Assembly (NCBI RefSeq): GCF_000423945.1
Contig: NZ_KE384118.1
Span: 50,755-100,559 of the forward strand
Length of the DNA: 49,805 nt
Direction of reading: 5' to 3'
From: Butyrivibrio sp. XPD2002
Lineage (GTDB): Bacteria > Bacillota > Clostridia > Lachnospirales > Lachnospiraceae
The notes beneath the pieces are model-generated. The model saw only the letters and a program-made list of their open reading frames with translations. It was not told the DNA's origin and did no database searches. Positions within the stretch are counted from its first letter, which is position 1. Every line of letters starts with the position of its first letter. Below, piece after piece: positions 1 through 7,901 of this stretch. The translations under genes and the position numbers were made by a program.

Positions 1-6
1 CAAGAA

Positions 7-180
7 AGAATGTCGCTTGCGACATTCTCGCGCCGTTGCAAGATGTCCGGGGGACATCTGCTTTGCAACGACCGAAGTGGAACGTAGACGCGGTTGCAGA
101 ATGCAACATATTCCATTCGCGCGAGTGCGCATCCACGCGGAGCGTTTTAATATCATAGGAAAGCAATTTCCTATGATATT
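7..180. repeat. Mosaic of hairpins containing a dispersed 26-nt motif
   Basis: This intergenic stretch holds a chain of perfect inverted repeats. Arms at 7-16/19-28 (10 bp, TT loop). Nested stems at 34-40/64-70 and 41-48/52-59. A 6-bp stem at 93-98/102-107. An 18-bp perfect palindrome at 145-162/167-184 with loop GCAA. The GC-rich linker at 123-148 recurs at 38994-39019 with one mismatch, there also abutting an AT-rich palindrome. No open frame is convincing here. It looks like a non-coding interspersed repeat; the boundary on the left is cut by the window edge. Confidence 0.75.
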
Positions 181-214
181 AAAAAGCCACGTACCGGTAC
201 TTTGGTACGTGGCT
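181..214 (-). terminator. Rho-independent terminator of the nitronate monooxygenase gene
   Basis: Read on the minus strand, an 11-bp perfect stem (204-214 with 185-195) closes an 8-nt loop and is followed by a short T tract (185-181) that runs on into AT-rich sequence. It lies 23 bp past the stop codon at 238. It is the first convincing terminator downstream of the acpP promoter at about 13320 on this strand. Confidence 0.85.
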
Positions 215-237
215 CCACTATATTCACTCATCTAAAT

Positions 238-1308
238 TTAAGCCAGATTAAGCTCACTCTCACTCAGCAGTTCGTCGATCAGCTCCTTCACAGTCACAAT
301 GCTCTTTACTCTTGGTGCATTTTCACCGCAGAAGAAAAGGCCCTCTTCTCTGTTACCGCGGGCAGCGGATATAAGTGCTCTGCTGATGCAGTAAGGAATC
401 TTGTCGCCCTTAGGGCATGCTGTAAGGCAGCTGTTGCACTTCTTGGCAAGGTAGCTCTTGCCCTTCTCAAGATTCTGAAGAAGAGGCGTATATATTGCTC
501 TTGCGGGCATTCCCACAGGACTCTTGATGATGCGGATGTCCTCCTCCTTAGAATCGACGATCACCTGCTTGAAAACATCATCCACATCACACTCCTTTGT
601 AGCGATGAAGCGTGTTCCAATCTGCACGCCGTCGGCGCCGGCATTCACAGCCTCTGCCATATCCTTTCCGTCAAAAACTCCGCCGCCAAGGAAAACATAA
701 ATCTTCTTTTTAAACTCCTCCTCGAAGGGTTTAATGGCTTCCTTAACCTCCTTAAGAATCTGGAGATTAGGCTGGCAGGTATTGTTCTCGAGATCATCTG
801 CTGAGAAGCCAAGATGTCCTCCTGCCTTATGACCTTCTATTACCATGAAGTCAGGAAGGATTCCTGCTCTTCTTACGAAGTTCTTGCAAAGAAGCATTGC
901 TGCTCTCTTACTTGATACAATAGGTGCAAATAAGGTCTTGCTGCCCTTTACAAGCTCTGCAAGATTAAGAGGAAGACCTGCGCCTGATATTATTGCATCT
1001 GCGCCTGCTTCAATTGCTGCCTTTACTGTTTCCTCATAGTGGCTTACGGCAACCATGATATTTACACCGATAAGTCCCTTGCCCTGAGAAATCTCCTTTG
1101 CCTTTTTGATGTGCTCCTTCAAAGCCCTGATATTTGCTTCAAAGGGATTCTCCAAAAAATCAGGCTCTTCAAATCCGATGTTTACTGAGCTTATGACTCC
1201 CATGCAGCCCTCTCTTGCAACACTTCCTGCAAGATTAGACAAAGAAACACCAACCCCCATGCCGCCCTGGATAATTCCATGAGCCAGCTCTTTTCCACCA
1301 ATATTCAT
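238..1308 (-). CDS. Nitronate monooxygenase / NPD-family flavoprotein
   Basis: A 356-residue protein of the 2-nitropropane dioxygenase (NPD) family, FMN-dependent TIM barrels that include nitronate monooxygenases and the FabK enoyl reductases. The N-terminal IIQGGMGVGVS segment, the EGHKAGGHLG segment (about residues 160-170) and the GADGVQIGTRF phosphate-binding segment are typical. After the barrel comes a Cys-rich tail, CNSC-x3-C-x8-C, as in other clostridial members of the family; whether it binds metal is unknown. The SD GAGGAG lies 8-9 bp before ATG. It follows the YesN-like regulator gene by 69 bp with no T-tracted terminator and may be the last gene of the fatty acid block. It is a paralogue of fabK in this window. 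Substrate unknown; a role in fatty acid synthesis is only a positional inference. Confidence 0.85.
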   Translation of the reverse strand: MNIGGKELAHGIIQGGMGVGVSLSNLAGSVAREGCMGVISSVNIGFEEPDFLENPFEANIRALKEHIKKAKEISQGKGLIGVNIMVAVSHYEETVKAAIEAGADAIISGAGLPLNLAELVKGSKTLFAPIVSSKRAAMLLCKNFVRRAGILPDFMVIEGHKAGGHLGFSADDLENNTCQPNLQILKEVKEAIKPFEEEFKKKIYVFLGGGVFDGKDMAEAVNAGADGVQIGTRFIATKECDVDDVFKQVIVDSKEEDIRIIKSPVGMPARAIYTPLLQNLEKGKSYLAKKCNSCLTACPKGDKIPYCISRALISAARGNREEGLFFCGENAPRVKSIVTVKELIDELLSESELNLA

Positions 1309-1377
1309 TTTTTAAATCTCCTCATTAGGCTCCTCCGCTGCAGGCAGCGGTAAATGTGGTCAGAATCCTGACACACA

Positions 1378-2139
1378 TTACTTCACAAAATCGGAGGGAG
1401 AACTGTCAGTGTACTTTTTAAATACCGTACTAAAGTATTTGTAGTCACTAAAGCCTGTCATCTCCGATACTTCATATACTTTATAGGTTCCTGTCTCAAG
1501 AAGCTTCACGGCCTTCTGAATGCGATATTTATTAAGGAAATCAAGATAAGTCTGACCTGTTGCCTCTTTGAATTTTCTTGATAAATAACTTCCCGAAACA
1601 CCAAGCTCCTCCGAAAAAGTCTCTATGCTTATCTTGTCCGCATAGCGCTCCTTCGTTTCCATTAAAATGCGCTGGACGTAATCATTGTCCTTCTCGCTTT
1701 TTATAAACAGAGTATCGATGTCGTCTGCAGTCTTCATCTTATCGTTGAGCTGCCTCAGCTGTCTGTCCTTTTCAATCTCTGTGATAGTTTTTTCAATGCT
1801 TTTCTTGAGTTCCTCTTCGTCGACGGGCTTCATAAGATATGCCGATACGCCAAGTTCTATTGCCTGCTTTGCGTACTCAAAATCAGCATAGCTTGTCATT
1901 ATGATAGCCTTGAAGTCGCCAAGCTCCTGCCCCTGCTTTATCATCTCGATGCCATCGACAACAGGCATCATTATGTCTGTAAGCACAATGTCAGGCTGGA
2001 ACTCCTTTATTTTTTCTATGCCTTCCTTACCATTACACGCTTCACCTATGATGGTACATCCCATGGATACCCAGTCCATGGTATATGCTATTCCCTTTCG
2101 GATGATATCCTCATCCTCGGCAATCAAAACTCTGTACAT
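1378..2139 (-). CDS. YesN-like response regulator (REC plus AraC-type HTH)
   Basis: 253 residues. An N-terminal receiver domain has acidic residues in IAEDED, phosphoacceptor Asp in IVLTDIMMP, and the conserved Lys in LMKPVD. A linker leads to a C-terminal AraC/XylS double helix-turn-helix (about residues 155-253) ending in the usual F-x-D-Y-K-Y-F-S-x-V-F-K-K-Y motif. It is expected to be phosphorylated by the kinase encoded immediately upstream (7-bp gap) and then bind DNA. The SD GAGGGA precedes ATG. Context places it in a binding protein-kinase-regulator cassette without a transporter. Target genes cannot be read from the sequence; fab genes or the downstream flavoprotein gene are candidates by proximity only. 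Confidence 0.92.
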   Translation of the reverse strand: MYRVLIAEDEDIIRKGIAYTMDWVSMGCTIIGEACNGKEGIEKIKEFQPDIVLTDIMMPVVDGIEMIKQGQELGDFKAIIMTSYADFEYAKQAIELGVSAYLMKPVDEEELKKSIEKTITEIEKDRQLRQLNDKMKTADDIDTLFIKSEKDNDYVQRILMETKERYADKISIETFSEELGVSGSYLSRKFKEATGQTYLDFLNKYRIQKAVKLLETGTYKVYEVSEMTGFSDYKYFSTVFKKYTDSSPSDFVK

Positions 2140-2146
2140 TTATCCC

Positions 2147-3814
2147 TCACATTCTGACAGGAAGAACCAGTCTTACAACCGTTCCTTCTCCCTCTTTACT
2201 GGTGATATCAAGTCCGTAGTCGCCCTTATACATAAGCTTTATTCTCTGATGAATATTGTAAAGACCGATGTGCTGATGCTCTGTATCTAGATCTATAAGC
2301 TGCATTTTTATCCCGGCGAGAGTCTCTGCATCAATTCCCACGCCATCATCCTCGCACACAAATATCAGCTTATCCTGAAGCTGATAGCCGTTGATATTAA
2401 CGGTGAGCTTCTCCTTTTCTCCAAAGCCGTACTTAATGGAATTTTCAAGTAATGGCTGAACAAGGAGCTTCGGAATAAGACAGTCCTTTATATCCTCGGA
2501 CACATTTATATTATATTCAAAACGCTTATTAAATCTGATCTGCAGGATATTGAGATAATTCTGAAGGTTATCAAGGTCCTCCCTGACTGTAACCTCTTCT
2601 CTCGTCTCCCTGATACTATAGCGCAGAAGTCCCGACAGCGACACGATCATCTTATCAGCTGCGGCGGCATCTATCTTTGCCATGAACCTTATGTTATCAA
2701 GAGTGTTGAAAAGAAAATGCGGATTGAACTGACTCTCGAGCCTCTTAACCTGCGCAAAAGCTACGTTCTCCGCAAGAATCTTGTTCTGCTCTATCTGAGT
2801 CTTAAGACCTCCAAGCATCTTGTTAAAGTCATTTCCTATTGTCTGAAATTCCTTACTGCTGTCGATCCTTAGCCCCACGTTCAGATCACCGTTCTGAACC
2901 GCTTCGAAGGCTTTCTCAATTTTCTTTACATCTCTTGTATATATTTCAGAGCTTTTCGCTGTACTTCTGTAGGTGATAACGATGATCGCAACGAATATAA
3001 CTGCTATCACCGCTGTTATGATCAGCATGATGCTAAGGTTCCTGTTTATGTCTGAAAAGGTAAATATGTTGAGCCCTGCCGGAATGCTGCTCTCGTAGCT
3101 GACATACTTTACGCCGCCTATCTTGGCAATTCCGTTGTGCCCCTCAAAGAGTTCGTTAATCTGACCAAACTCATCCGTAAGTCCCTGAGTGTTGTTTAGA
3201 TACACCCATCCGTTAGCATCTGTAACTGCACAGTATCTGTTCCTTTTGTAGATGATATCAGATATCACTGAGGTGGGAACCACGTAAACAATGGCGTAGG
3301 CAAGACCGCTTCGCTTGTGTATTCCCCTTGCCACATACAGGTTTTTTTCATATAGAATAGTCTCTGTTCTCTCGGGATTACTGCGCATCCTGTTCCAGAC
3401 ACCCCAGTTATCGTACTCCTCTTCTGTCAGGCACTCGGGGACGCTTCCTTCGCTTGAAAAAAGCACTTCCCTTTTGGGAGACAGGATAACAAGCTTTCCG
3501 ATGCTTGAGTACTTTTCAGTGTGCGAATAAAGCTCCCTGAAAAACTCATCCTCAGATGCTTTGACATCATCCTTACTTTTAAGCATCGCCTTTTCACAGT
3601 TAAAAACCAGCTCGTAGTAATTGTCCAGTATTGCGCTGATGTCAGTTCCTATGTCAAGGTTATCCTTCTTATTCGCAGCACCTGTGTAAATGCTCCAGAT
3701 GCAGACAAACAGGAGAATTGCAGTGAAAACAATCGCGATGACAGGAATCAGGGAATACCATATAAAGGTTCTTCTTATGTTGTCCTGAAAGGAGTTAATC
3801 TCTTTGTTACTCAT
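2147..3814 (-). CDS. YesM-like sensor histidine kinase
   Basis: 555 residues. TM1 is at about 17-42, then an extracellular sensor region of about 220 residues, TM2 at about 262-286, and a HAMP segment. The His_kinase domain carries the phosphoacceptor in QFNPHFLFNTLDNIRF, and the HATPase domain has an N box (QPLLENSIKYGFG) and a G1 box (DDGVGID). This architecture matches the LytS/YesM class that pairs with AraC-type regulators. SD GGGAGGAG is next to ATG; the start overlaps the end of the binding-protein gene by 8 bp, implying translational coupling. By analogy with the staphylococcal HptA-HptS-HptR sensor, the extracellular domain probably reads the ligand state of the neighbouring binding protein. 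Ligand unknown. Confidence 0.92.
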   Translation of the reverse strand: MSNKEINSFQDNIRRTFIWYSLIPVIAIVFTAILLFVCIWSIYTGAANKKDNLDIGTDISAILDNYYELVFNCEKAMLKSKDDVKASEDEFFRELYSHTEKYSSIGKLVILSPKREVLFSSEGSVPECLTEEEYDNWGVWNRMRSNPERTETILYEKNLYVARGIHKRSGLAYAIVYVVPTSVISDIIYKRNRYCAVTDANGWVYLNNTQGLTDEFGQINELFEGHNGIAKIGGVKYVSYESSIPAGLNIFTFSDINRNLSIMLIITAVIAVIFVAIIVITYRSTAKSSEIYTRDVKKIEKAFEAVQNGDLNVGLRIDSSKEFQTIGNDFNKMLGGLKTQIEQNKILAENVAFAQVKRLESQFNPHFLFNTLDNIRFMAKIDAAAADKMIVSLSGLLRYSIRETREEVTVREDLDNLQNYLNILQIRFNKRFEYNINVSEDIKDCLIPKLLVQPLLENSIKYGFGEKEKLTVNINGYQLQDKLIFVCEDDGVGIDAETLAGIKMQLIDLDTEHQHIGLYNIHQRIKLMYKGDYGLDITSKEGEGTVVRLVLPVRM

Positions 3815-4841
3815 TAGCTCCTCCCATCATATCTGAAAACCTGGACAGCCACTTATTTTTGCTGCTGCCTACAACATCACGGTCAGCTTCTACGATATTC
3901 AGTTCTTCCTTTGGTGTGACAAGAACAGATGCTTCCACGTCCCTGCGAACGCTTCTTCTTCCGAGCTTTGCAGTTATGTATTTCTGGGTATTGTATGCAG
4001 TCATGAAGTCCACGAATTTTTTGGCACTGTCTGCGTGCTTAGTATTCTTATTTATATAGACTCCATCAGGAGTGGAAAGAATTCCCTCCTCCATGTAGAC
4101 GATCTTGATATGCTTATCCTGATTTATCATTGTCAGCGCAGCTTCTTCAAAGGTCAGTCCCACCAGAAATTTTCCGGAGGAGACGCCTTCGTATACTTCG
4201 GATGAACTTTGAAGAATTACTCCGTTAAGCTGATCACTGAATTTTTCAACATAATCCCAACCGTCCTCAGGATTGCCATTACCCATGGCGTAGAGCATAT
4301 TTGTCAGGTGTTCAAAAGAAGATGAAGAACCGGAAGGATCGGCAAAGGCGATTTTGCCCTTAAGCCTCGGATTAAGAAGGTCCTCATATCCCTTAACCTC
4401 TATATCACCGATGAGATCAGTGTTTATCATAAGTACGCTGGGAACATCCGTAAAGCAGGTGAATCCTTCACCTACATCCTTGAAGTTCTCATAAAAGCTG
4501 TCGATGTTTTCAGTTTTATACGGTAAAAAAGCGCCTTCACTTTCGCCGACGCTAAGAATTGATCCGCCCCATAAAACATCTATATCAGCATTACTTTTTA
4601 TGAGCTCAAGGGCCTTGGAGGTTCCGCACTGAAGAGCTTTAACCTTAATCCCGGTCTCGCTCTCGAACTCATTAATCAGAGGTATTATAAACGGGGCCGG
4701 ATGAGGAGATACCACCACCAGCTTTTCCTGGGCTGTGTCCTTATCCGGCTGACCATAACCGATATTAAAAAATATGACCATCATTATCACGACTACGAAA
4801 ACAAAGATCGCGGCTGCAATTATCTTTCTCTTCATAGTCAT
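3807..4841 (-). CDS. Membrane-anchored periplasmic-type binding protein (sensor component)
   Basis: 344 residues. The N-terminus is a basic stretch and one hydrophobic segment (about residues 7-27) without a lipobox Cys, suggesting an uncleaved anchor or a signal peptide. The rest is an extracellular solute-binding fold of the iron/phosphoglycerate class (LVVVSPHPAPFIIPLINEFESETGIKV; GGSILSVGESEG; LKGKIAFADPSGSSSSFEHL). No permease or ATPase gene is adjacent; instead kinase and regulator genes follow with overlaps. This is the layout of HptA-type sensor subunits. ATG overlaps the marR stop (ATGA); a second ATG two codons later (4835) is an alternative start. A true transporter subunit with distant partners cannot be excluded. 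Confidence 0.82.
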   Translation of the reverse strand: MTMKRKIIAAAIFVFVVVIMMVIFFNIGYGQPDKDTAQEKLVVVSPHPAPFIIPLINEFESETGIKVKALQCGTSKALELIKSNADIDVLWGGSILSVGESEGAFLPYKTENIDSFYENFKDVGEGFTCFTDVPSVLMINTDLIGDIEVKGYEDLLNPRLKGKIAFADPSGSSSSFEHLTNMLYAMGNGNPEDGWDYVEKFSDQLNGVILQSSSEVYEGVSSGKFLVGLTFEEAALTMINQDKHIKIVYMEEGILSTPDGVYINKNTKHADSAKKFVDFMTAYNTQKYITAKLGRRSVRRDVEASVLVTPKEELNIVEADRDVVGSSKNKWLSRFSDMMGGANE

Positions 4842-5302
4842 CCGGTAAATGAGTCCTTAAATGCTTTGATATCAAGCTCAGGCATCAGTTCGTTGTTGAT
4901 GATGTCGAGCATCTCGTTGAGCTTCTTATAATCCTCGGGAGAAAATCTCTTTTCGCATCTCTTCATAAGAAGCTTTAAATAGTCCTGATTTATCTTACAG
5001 AACTCGAGATATTTCTGGGTGGGTCTAAGATGGTACTCACGTCCGTCTTCCTTGGACTGTACCTTCTCAACATATCCCTTCTGCACCAGGCACTTGATTC
5101 TGTGGGCAGCATTGGGGGATGATATATCAAGCATCTTGGCAAACTGAGCAACCGTAGGTTCCTCCATTGCCATTATGACTTCCATACTAAAGGTCTCAAC
5201 CGTAGTAAGTGTAGCCTCTCTATTTTCAAATCGTGAATACACCTTCATGAAAAAGTGAAGGCGCAGCTTATCATATATGTGGCTTATTGCAAAATCAAAC
5301 AT
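4838..5302 (-). CDS. MarR-family transcriptional regulator
   Basis: 154 residues with a winged helix-turn-helix in the middle (TVAQFAKMLDISSPNAAHRIKCLVQKGYVEKVQSKEDGR split around residues 55-90, wing DGREYHL) and helical dimerisation ends, the normal MarR size. It starts 42 bp after fabZ, with a TATAAT-like hexamer at about 5329-5334 and SD AGAGG some 12 bp from ATG. MarR-type FabT regulators control fab operons in Lactobacillales and are often near fab genes in Clostridia, so control of this fab cluster is plausible but unproven. Unlike most fabT genes it lies at the end of the cluster and is coupled (4-bp overlap) to the sensor cassette. Confidence 0.88.
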   Translation of the reverse strand: MFDFAISHIYDKLRLHFFMKVYSRFENREATLTTVETFSMEVIMAMEEPTVAQFAKMLDISSPNAAHRIKCLVQKGYVEKVQSKEDGREYHLRPTQKYLEFCKINQDYLKLLMKRCEKRFSPEDYKKLNEMLDIINNELMPELDIKAFKDSFTG

Positions 5303-5344
5303 AAAACAAAAATCCTCTTTTAATTTTTCTCTATTATAACATAG

Positions 5345-5797
5345 TTAAATGATAGAGAATGTGATTTCTGCTTTAGTGACTACAACGCCGTCAACCAGTG
5401 CTTCTGCCTCCGCTACGCCGACAGGTCCCTTGCATCTTACCATCTCGCAGCGAAGCTCTAACACATCGCCGGGTGTAACGGGTCTTTTGAAGCGTGCATT
5501 TTTAATACCACCAAAAAGTGCGATCTTTCCTCTGTTTTCAGGAAGCGCCAGTGCTGCCACTGCTCCTGTCTGAGCCAGAGCTTCGATTATGAGGACACCC
5601 GGCATAATGGGCTTTCCAGGGAAATGCCCCTGAAAAAAGGGTTCATCCATACTCACGCATTTTCTGCCAACTGCCCAGACTCCGGGCTCGTGGTCAATGA
5701 TCCTGTCCACCAGTGCAAAGGGATAGCGGTGAGGGATTATGTTCGCTATCTCCTCTGCAGTAAGGGGATTTTTTTCTTCTCTTTCTACAATATTCAT
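5345..5797 (-). CDS. fabZ: 3-hydroxyacyl-ACP dehydratase FabZ
   Basis: 150 residues, the usual FabZ length, with a hot-dog fold. The catalytic signature FFQGHFPGKPIMPGV carries His58, and Glu72 sits in IIEALAQ. It removes water from 3-hydroxyacyl-ACP to give trans-2-enoyl-ACP in the elongation cycle. SD AAGGAGG lies 5 bp before ATG; the gap to fabF is 10 bp. FabA/FabN-type isomerase genes are not in this window, so how unsaturated fatty acids are made cannot be judged here. Confidence 0.96.
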   Translation of the reverse strand: MNIVEREEKNPLTAEEIANIIPHRYPFALVDRIIDHEPGVWAVGRKCVSMDEPFFQGHFPGKPIMPGVLIIEALAQTGAVAALALPENRGKIALFGGIKNARFKRPVTPGDVLELRCEMVRCKGPVGVAEAEALVDGVVVTKAEITFSII

Positions 5798-5807
5798 CTA
5801 TGCCTCC

Positions 5808-7082
5808 TTATGCTTCGTACTTCTTAAAAATAAGGCAGGCATTGTGACCGCCAAAGCCAAGGCTGTTGCTGAGTACATACTTAAGATCTACCTCTATTCC
5901 TTTTTCCGGAACATAGTTAAGATCCATCTCGGGCTCGGTTTCCTGAAGACCTGCAGTTGCAGGTACGAAGCCATCCTCAAGAGCTTTCACGCTGAAAACT
6001 GCTTCAACACCGCCTGCTCCTCCAAGGAGATGACCTGTCATTGACTTAGTACTTGATACATAGAGATCCTTTGCATGATCTCCGAAAACTGTCTTGATGG
6101 CAGCTGTCTCATACTTGTCATTTAAGCTTGTGGAGGTTCCGTGAGCATTGATGTAATCAATGTCTGTCTCACTAATTCCTGCATCCTTGATTGCAAGCTG
6201 CATGCAGGCTGCTCCGCCCTTTCCTTCGGGAGAAGGTGAAGTTATGTGATAAGCATCGCAGTTGCTGCCATAGCCCACAATCTCAGCATAGATATGTGCG
6301 CCTCTTTTAACAGCGTGCTCATACTCTTCAAGTACCAGGATTCCGCTGCCTTCACCCATTACAAAGCCGTTTCTGTCCTTGTCAAAAGGAATGCTTGCTC
6401 TTTTGGGGTCCACTGTATCGGACAGTGCTTTCATGTTCTGGAAGCCTGCGATACCTAGAGGTGTTATGCTGCTCTCAGTTCCGCCGCAGATCATCACATC
6501 CTCGTATCCATCTCTTATTCTGAAAAATGAATCGCCGATCGCATTGCTTCCTCCCGCACAGGCTGTAACAGGGCATGTACACATTCCCTTAAAGCCGTGG
6601 GATATTGCAATCCTTGCTGCTGCCATGTTGGAGATTGCCATAGGCACAAAGAAGGGGCTTACAAAGTTATAGCCTTTTTCCTTAGCCCTGGTATTCTGCT
6701 TTTCAATATCATCAAGTCCGCCGATTCCACTTGATACGATAACTCCGCATCTGTCAGCAGAAATCTCTGAAACAGGTGTATCAAAGCTGTAGCTTCCATC
6801 CTCTGCCTTGCAGAGTCCTGCATCCTCGATTGCTTCCTCAGCTGCATATAATGCCAGCTGGGTGAAGCGCGACATGTGGCGAAGCTCTTTTTTATCAAGC
6901 TTTGATGCCGGATCAAAATCCTTGACCTCTGCTGCCACCTTTACCTTGTAATCGGTGGTATCAAAGAAAGTTATTTCTCCTATGCCGATCTTGCTTTTCT
7001 TTACGTTTGCCCAGCTCTCTGCCACGCTGTTGCCGGTTGGGTTTATGGTTCCAAGGCCGGTTACTACTACTCTTCTTTTCAT
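5808..7082 (-). CDS. fabF: 3-oxoacyl-ACP synthase II FabF
   Basis: 424 residues, a typical KAS II condensing enzyme. The active-site Cys lies in CPVTACAGGSNAIG and the two His in INAHGTST and STKSMTGHLLGGAGG; the GFGGHN glycine-rich segment is near the C-terminus. It elongates acyl-ACP with malonyl-ACP. A short internal segment, KAEDGSYSFDTPVSEISADR (about residues 95-114), looks a little longer than in most FabF proteins. SD AAAAGGAG precedes ATG. It is separated from fabG by 87 bp carrying two small hairpins, the second-largest gap in the fab operon. Confidence 0.96.
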   Translation of the reverse strand: MKRRVVVTGLGTINPTGNSVAESWANVKKSKIGIGEITFFDTTDYKVKVAAEVKDFDPASKLDKKELRHMSRFTQLALYAAEEAIEDAGLCKAEDGSYSFDTPVSEISADRCGVIVSSGIGGLDDIEKQNTRAKEKGYNFVSPFFVPMAISNMAAARIAISHGFKGMCTCPVTACAGGSNAIGDSFFRIRDGYEDVMICGGTESSITPLGIAGFQNMKALSDTVDPKRASIPFDKDRNGFVMGEGSGILVLEEYEHAVKRGAHIYAEIVGYGSNCDAYHITSPSPEGKGGAACMQLAIKDAGISETDIDYINAHGTSTSLNDKYETAAIKTVFGDHAKDLYVSSTKSMTGHLLGGAGGVEAVFSVKALEDGFVPATAGLQETEPEMDLNYVPEKGIEVDLKYVLSNSLGFGGHNACLIFKKYEA

Positions 7083-7169
7083 GTTAACTCCTTTTCACAA
7101 TGAAGTTCTGTTCTCGCTTCGCTCGTCAGAACACGTTCTTACCAGGTTCGAAAGAACCTCACCAGGTAA
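7083..7169. repeat. Hairpin-rich spacer between fabG and fabF
   Basis: Two inverted repeats lie between otherwise close genes: GTTCTG 7105-7110 with CAGAAC 7127-7132 around a 16-nt loop that itself reads CGCTTCG, and AGGTTC 7144-7149 with GAACCT 7154-7159 around a GAAA tetraloop. ACCAGGT is directly repeated at 7141 and 7161. No T tract follows on the minus strand, so it is not an ordinary terminator; mRNA processing or a small interspersed repeat are possible. Confidence 0.6.
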
Positions 7170-7901
7170 TCACAGCCCTCCACTCACTTCTAAAACCTGT
7201 CCGGTGATGTAGCTGCTCTTTTCGTCAGCGAGAAAAAGAACTGCATTCGCAACGTCCTCCGGTTCTCCCATTCTCTTCGCAGGTATTGACGAGTTTATGT
7301 TTTCCTTCTGGGCATCGGTGAGCACAGCGGTCATGTCAGTTGCGATCATTCCGGGAGCAACTGCATTAACTGTGATGTTCCTTGAAGCCAGCTCCTTTGC
7401 GATGCTCTTGGTCATTCCGATGAGTCCTGCCTTACTTGCACTATAATTGGCCTGACCTGCATTTCCGTGAACTCCCACAACACTGGAGATGTTTACGATT
7501 CTGCCGTAGCGCTGCTTCATCATGGGCTTGGTCACAAGCTTGCTCATCAAAAATGCACCGCGAAGGTTGGTTGATATTACGCTGTCAAAATCGTCAGCGC
7601 TCATTCTTGCTACGAGGCCGTCTCTTGTGATGCCTGCATTATTTACGAGGGCATCCACCTGACCGTACTTATCCATTACGGTTTTTACCAGTTCCTCGCA
7701 GGAGTTCTCATCTGATACGTCGCCTTTGTAGGTCACAACGTCAGTTGCTCCGCTCTCTCTGCAAAGCTTCTCGGTCTCTGTCGCCGCCTGCTCATTTCCG
7801 GCATAGCTGATGACAACGTTGTAGCCCTTCTTTGCAAAGCCTACTGCTATCGCTCTTCCTATTCCGCGACTTCCTCCTGTTACTATTGCTGTTCTAGCCA
7901 T
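7170..7901 (-). CDS. fabG: 3-oxoacyl-ACP reductase FabG
   Basis: 243 residues, a classical short-chain dehydrogenase/reductase. The NADPH-binding TGGSRGIG motif starts at residue 8; NNAGITRDGL follows, then catalytic Ser in VNISSVVG and Tyr/Lys in YSASKAG, and the tail GQVLEVSGGL. It reduces 3-oxoacyl-ACP. SD AGAGG lies about 7 bp before ATG. It stands after a 429-bp stretch without genes, so it may be partly expressed from its own promoter. The lone short-chain dehydrogenase inside a fab cluster makes the FabG assignment secure. Confidence 0.96.
   Translation of the reverse strand: MARTAIVTGGSRGIGRAIAVGFAKKGYNVVISYAGNEQAATETEKLCRESGATDVVTYKGDVSDENSCEELVKTVMDKYGQVDALVNNAGITRDGLVARMSADDFDSVISTNLRGAFLMSKLVTKPMMKQRYGRIVNISSVVGVHGNAGQANYSASKAGLIGMTKSIAKELASRNITVNAVAPGMIATDMTAVLTDAQKENINSSIPAKRMGEPEDVANAVLFLADEKSSYITGQVLEVSGGL

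Noticed and set aside
7..214. Possible CRISPR array or tRNA cluster
   Set aside because: Palindromes differ in sequence and spacing, there are no repeated direct repeats with spacers, and no tRNA cloverleaf can be drawn.
202..804. 200-codon open frame on the plus strand
   Set aside because: Antisense to the NPD gene, Leu/Cys-rich shadow starting within the terminator.
1309..1377. Terminator between the response regulator and NPD genes
   Set aside because: Two small stems (GTCAG/CTGAC and CCGCTGC/GCAGCGG) are present but neither is followed by a T tract on the minus strand.
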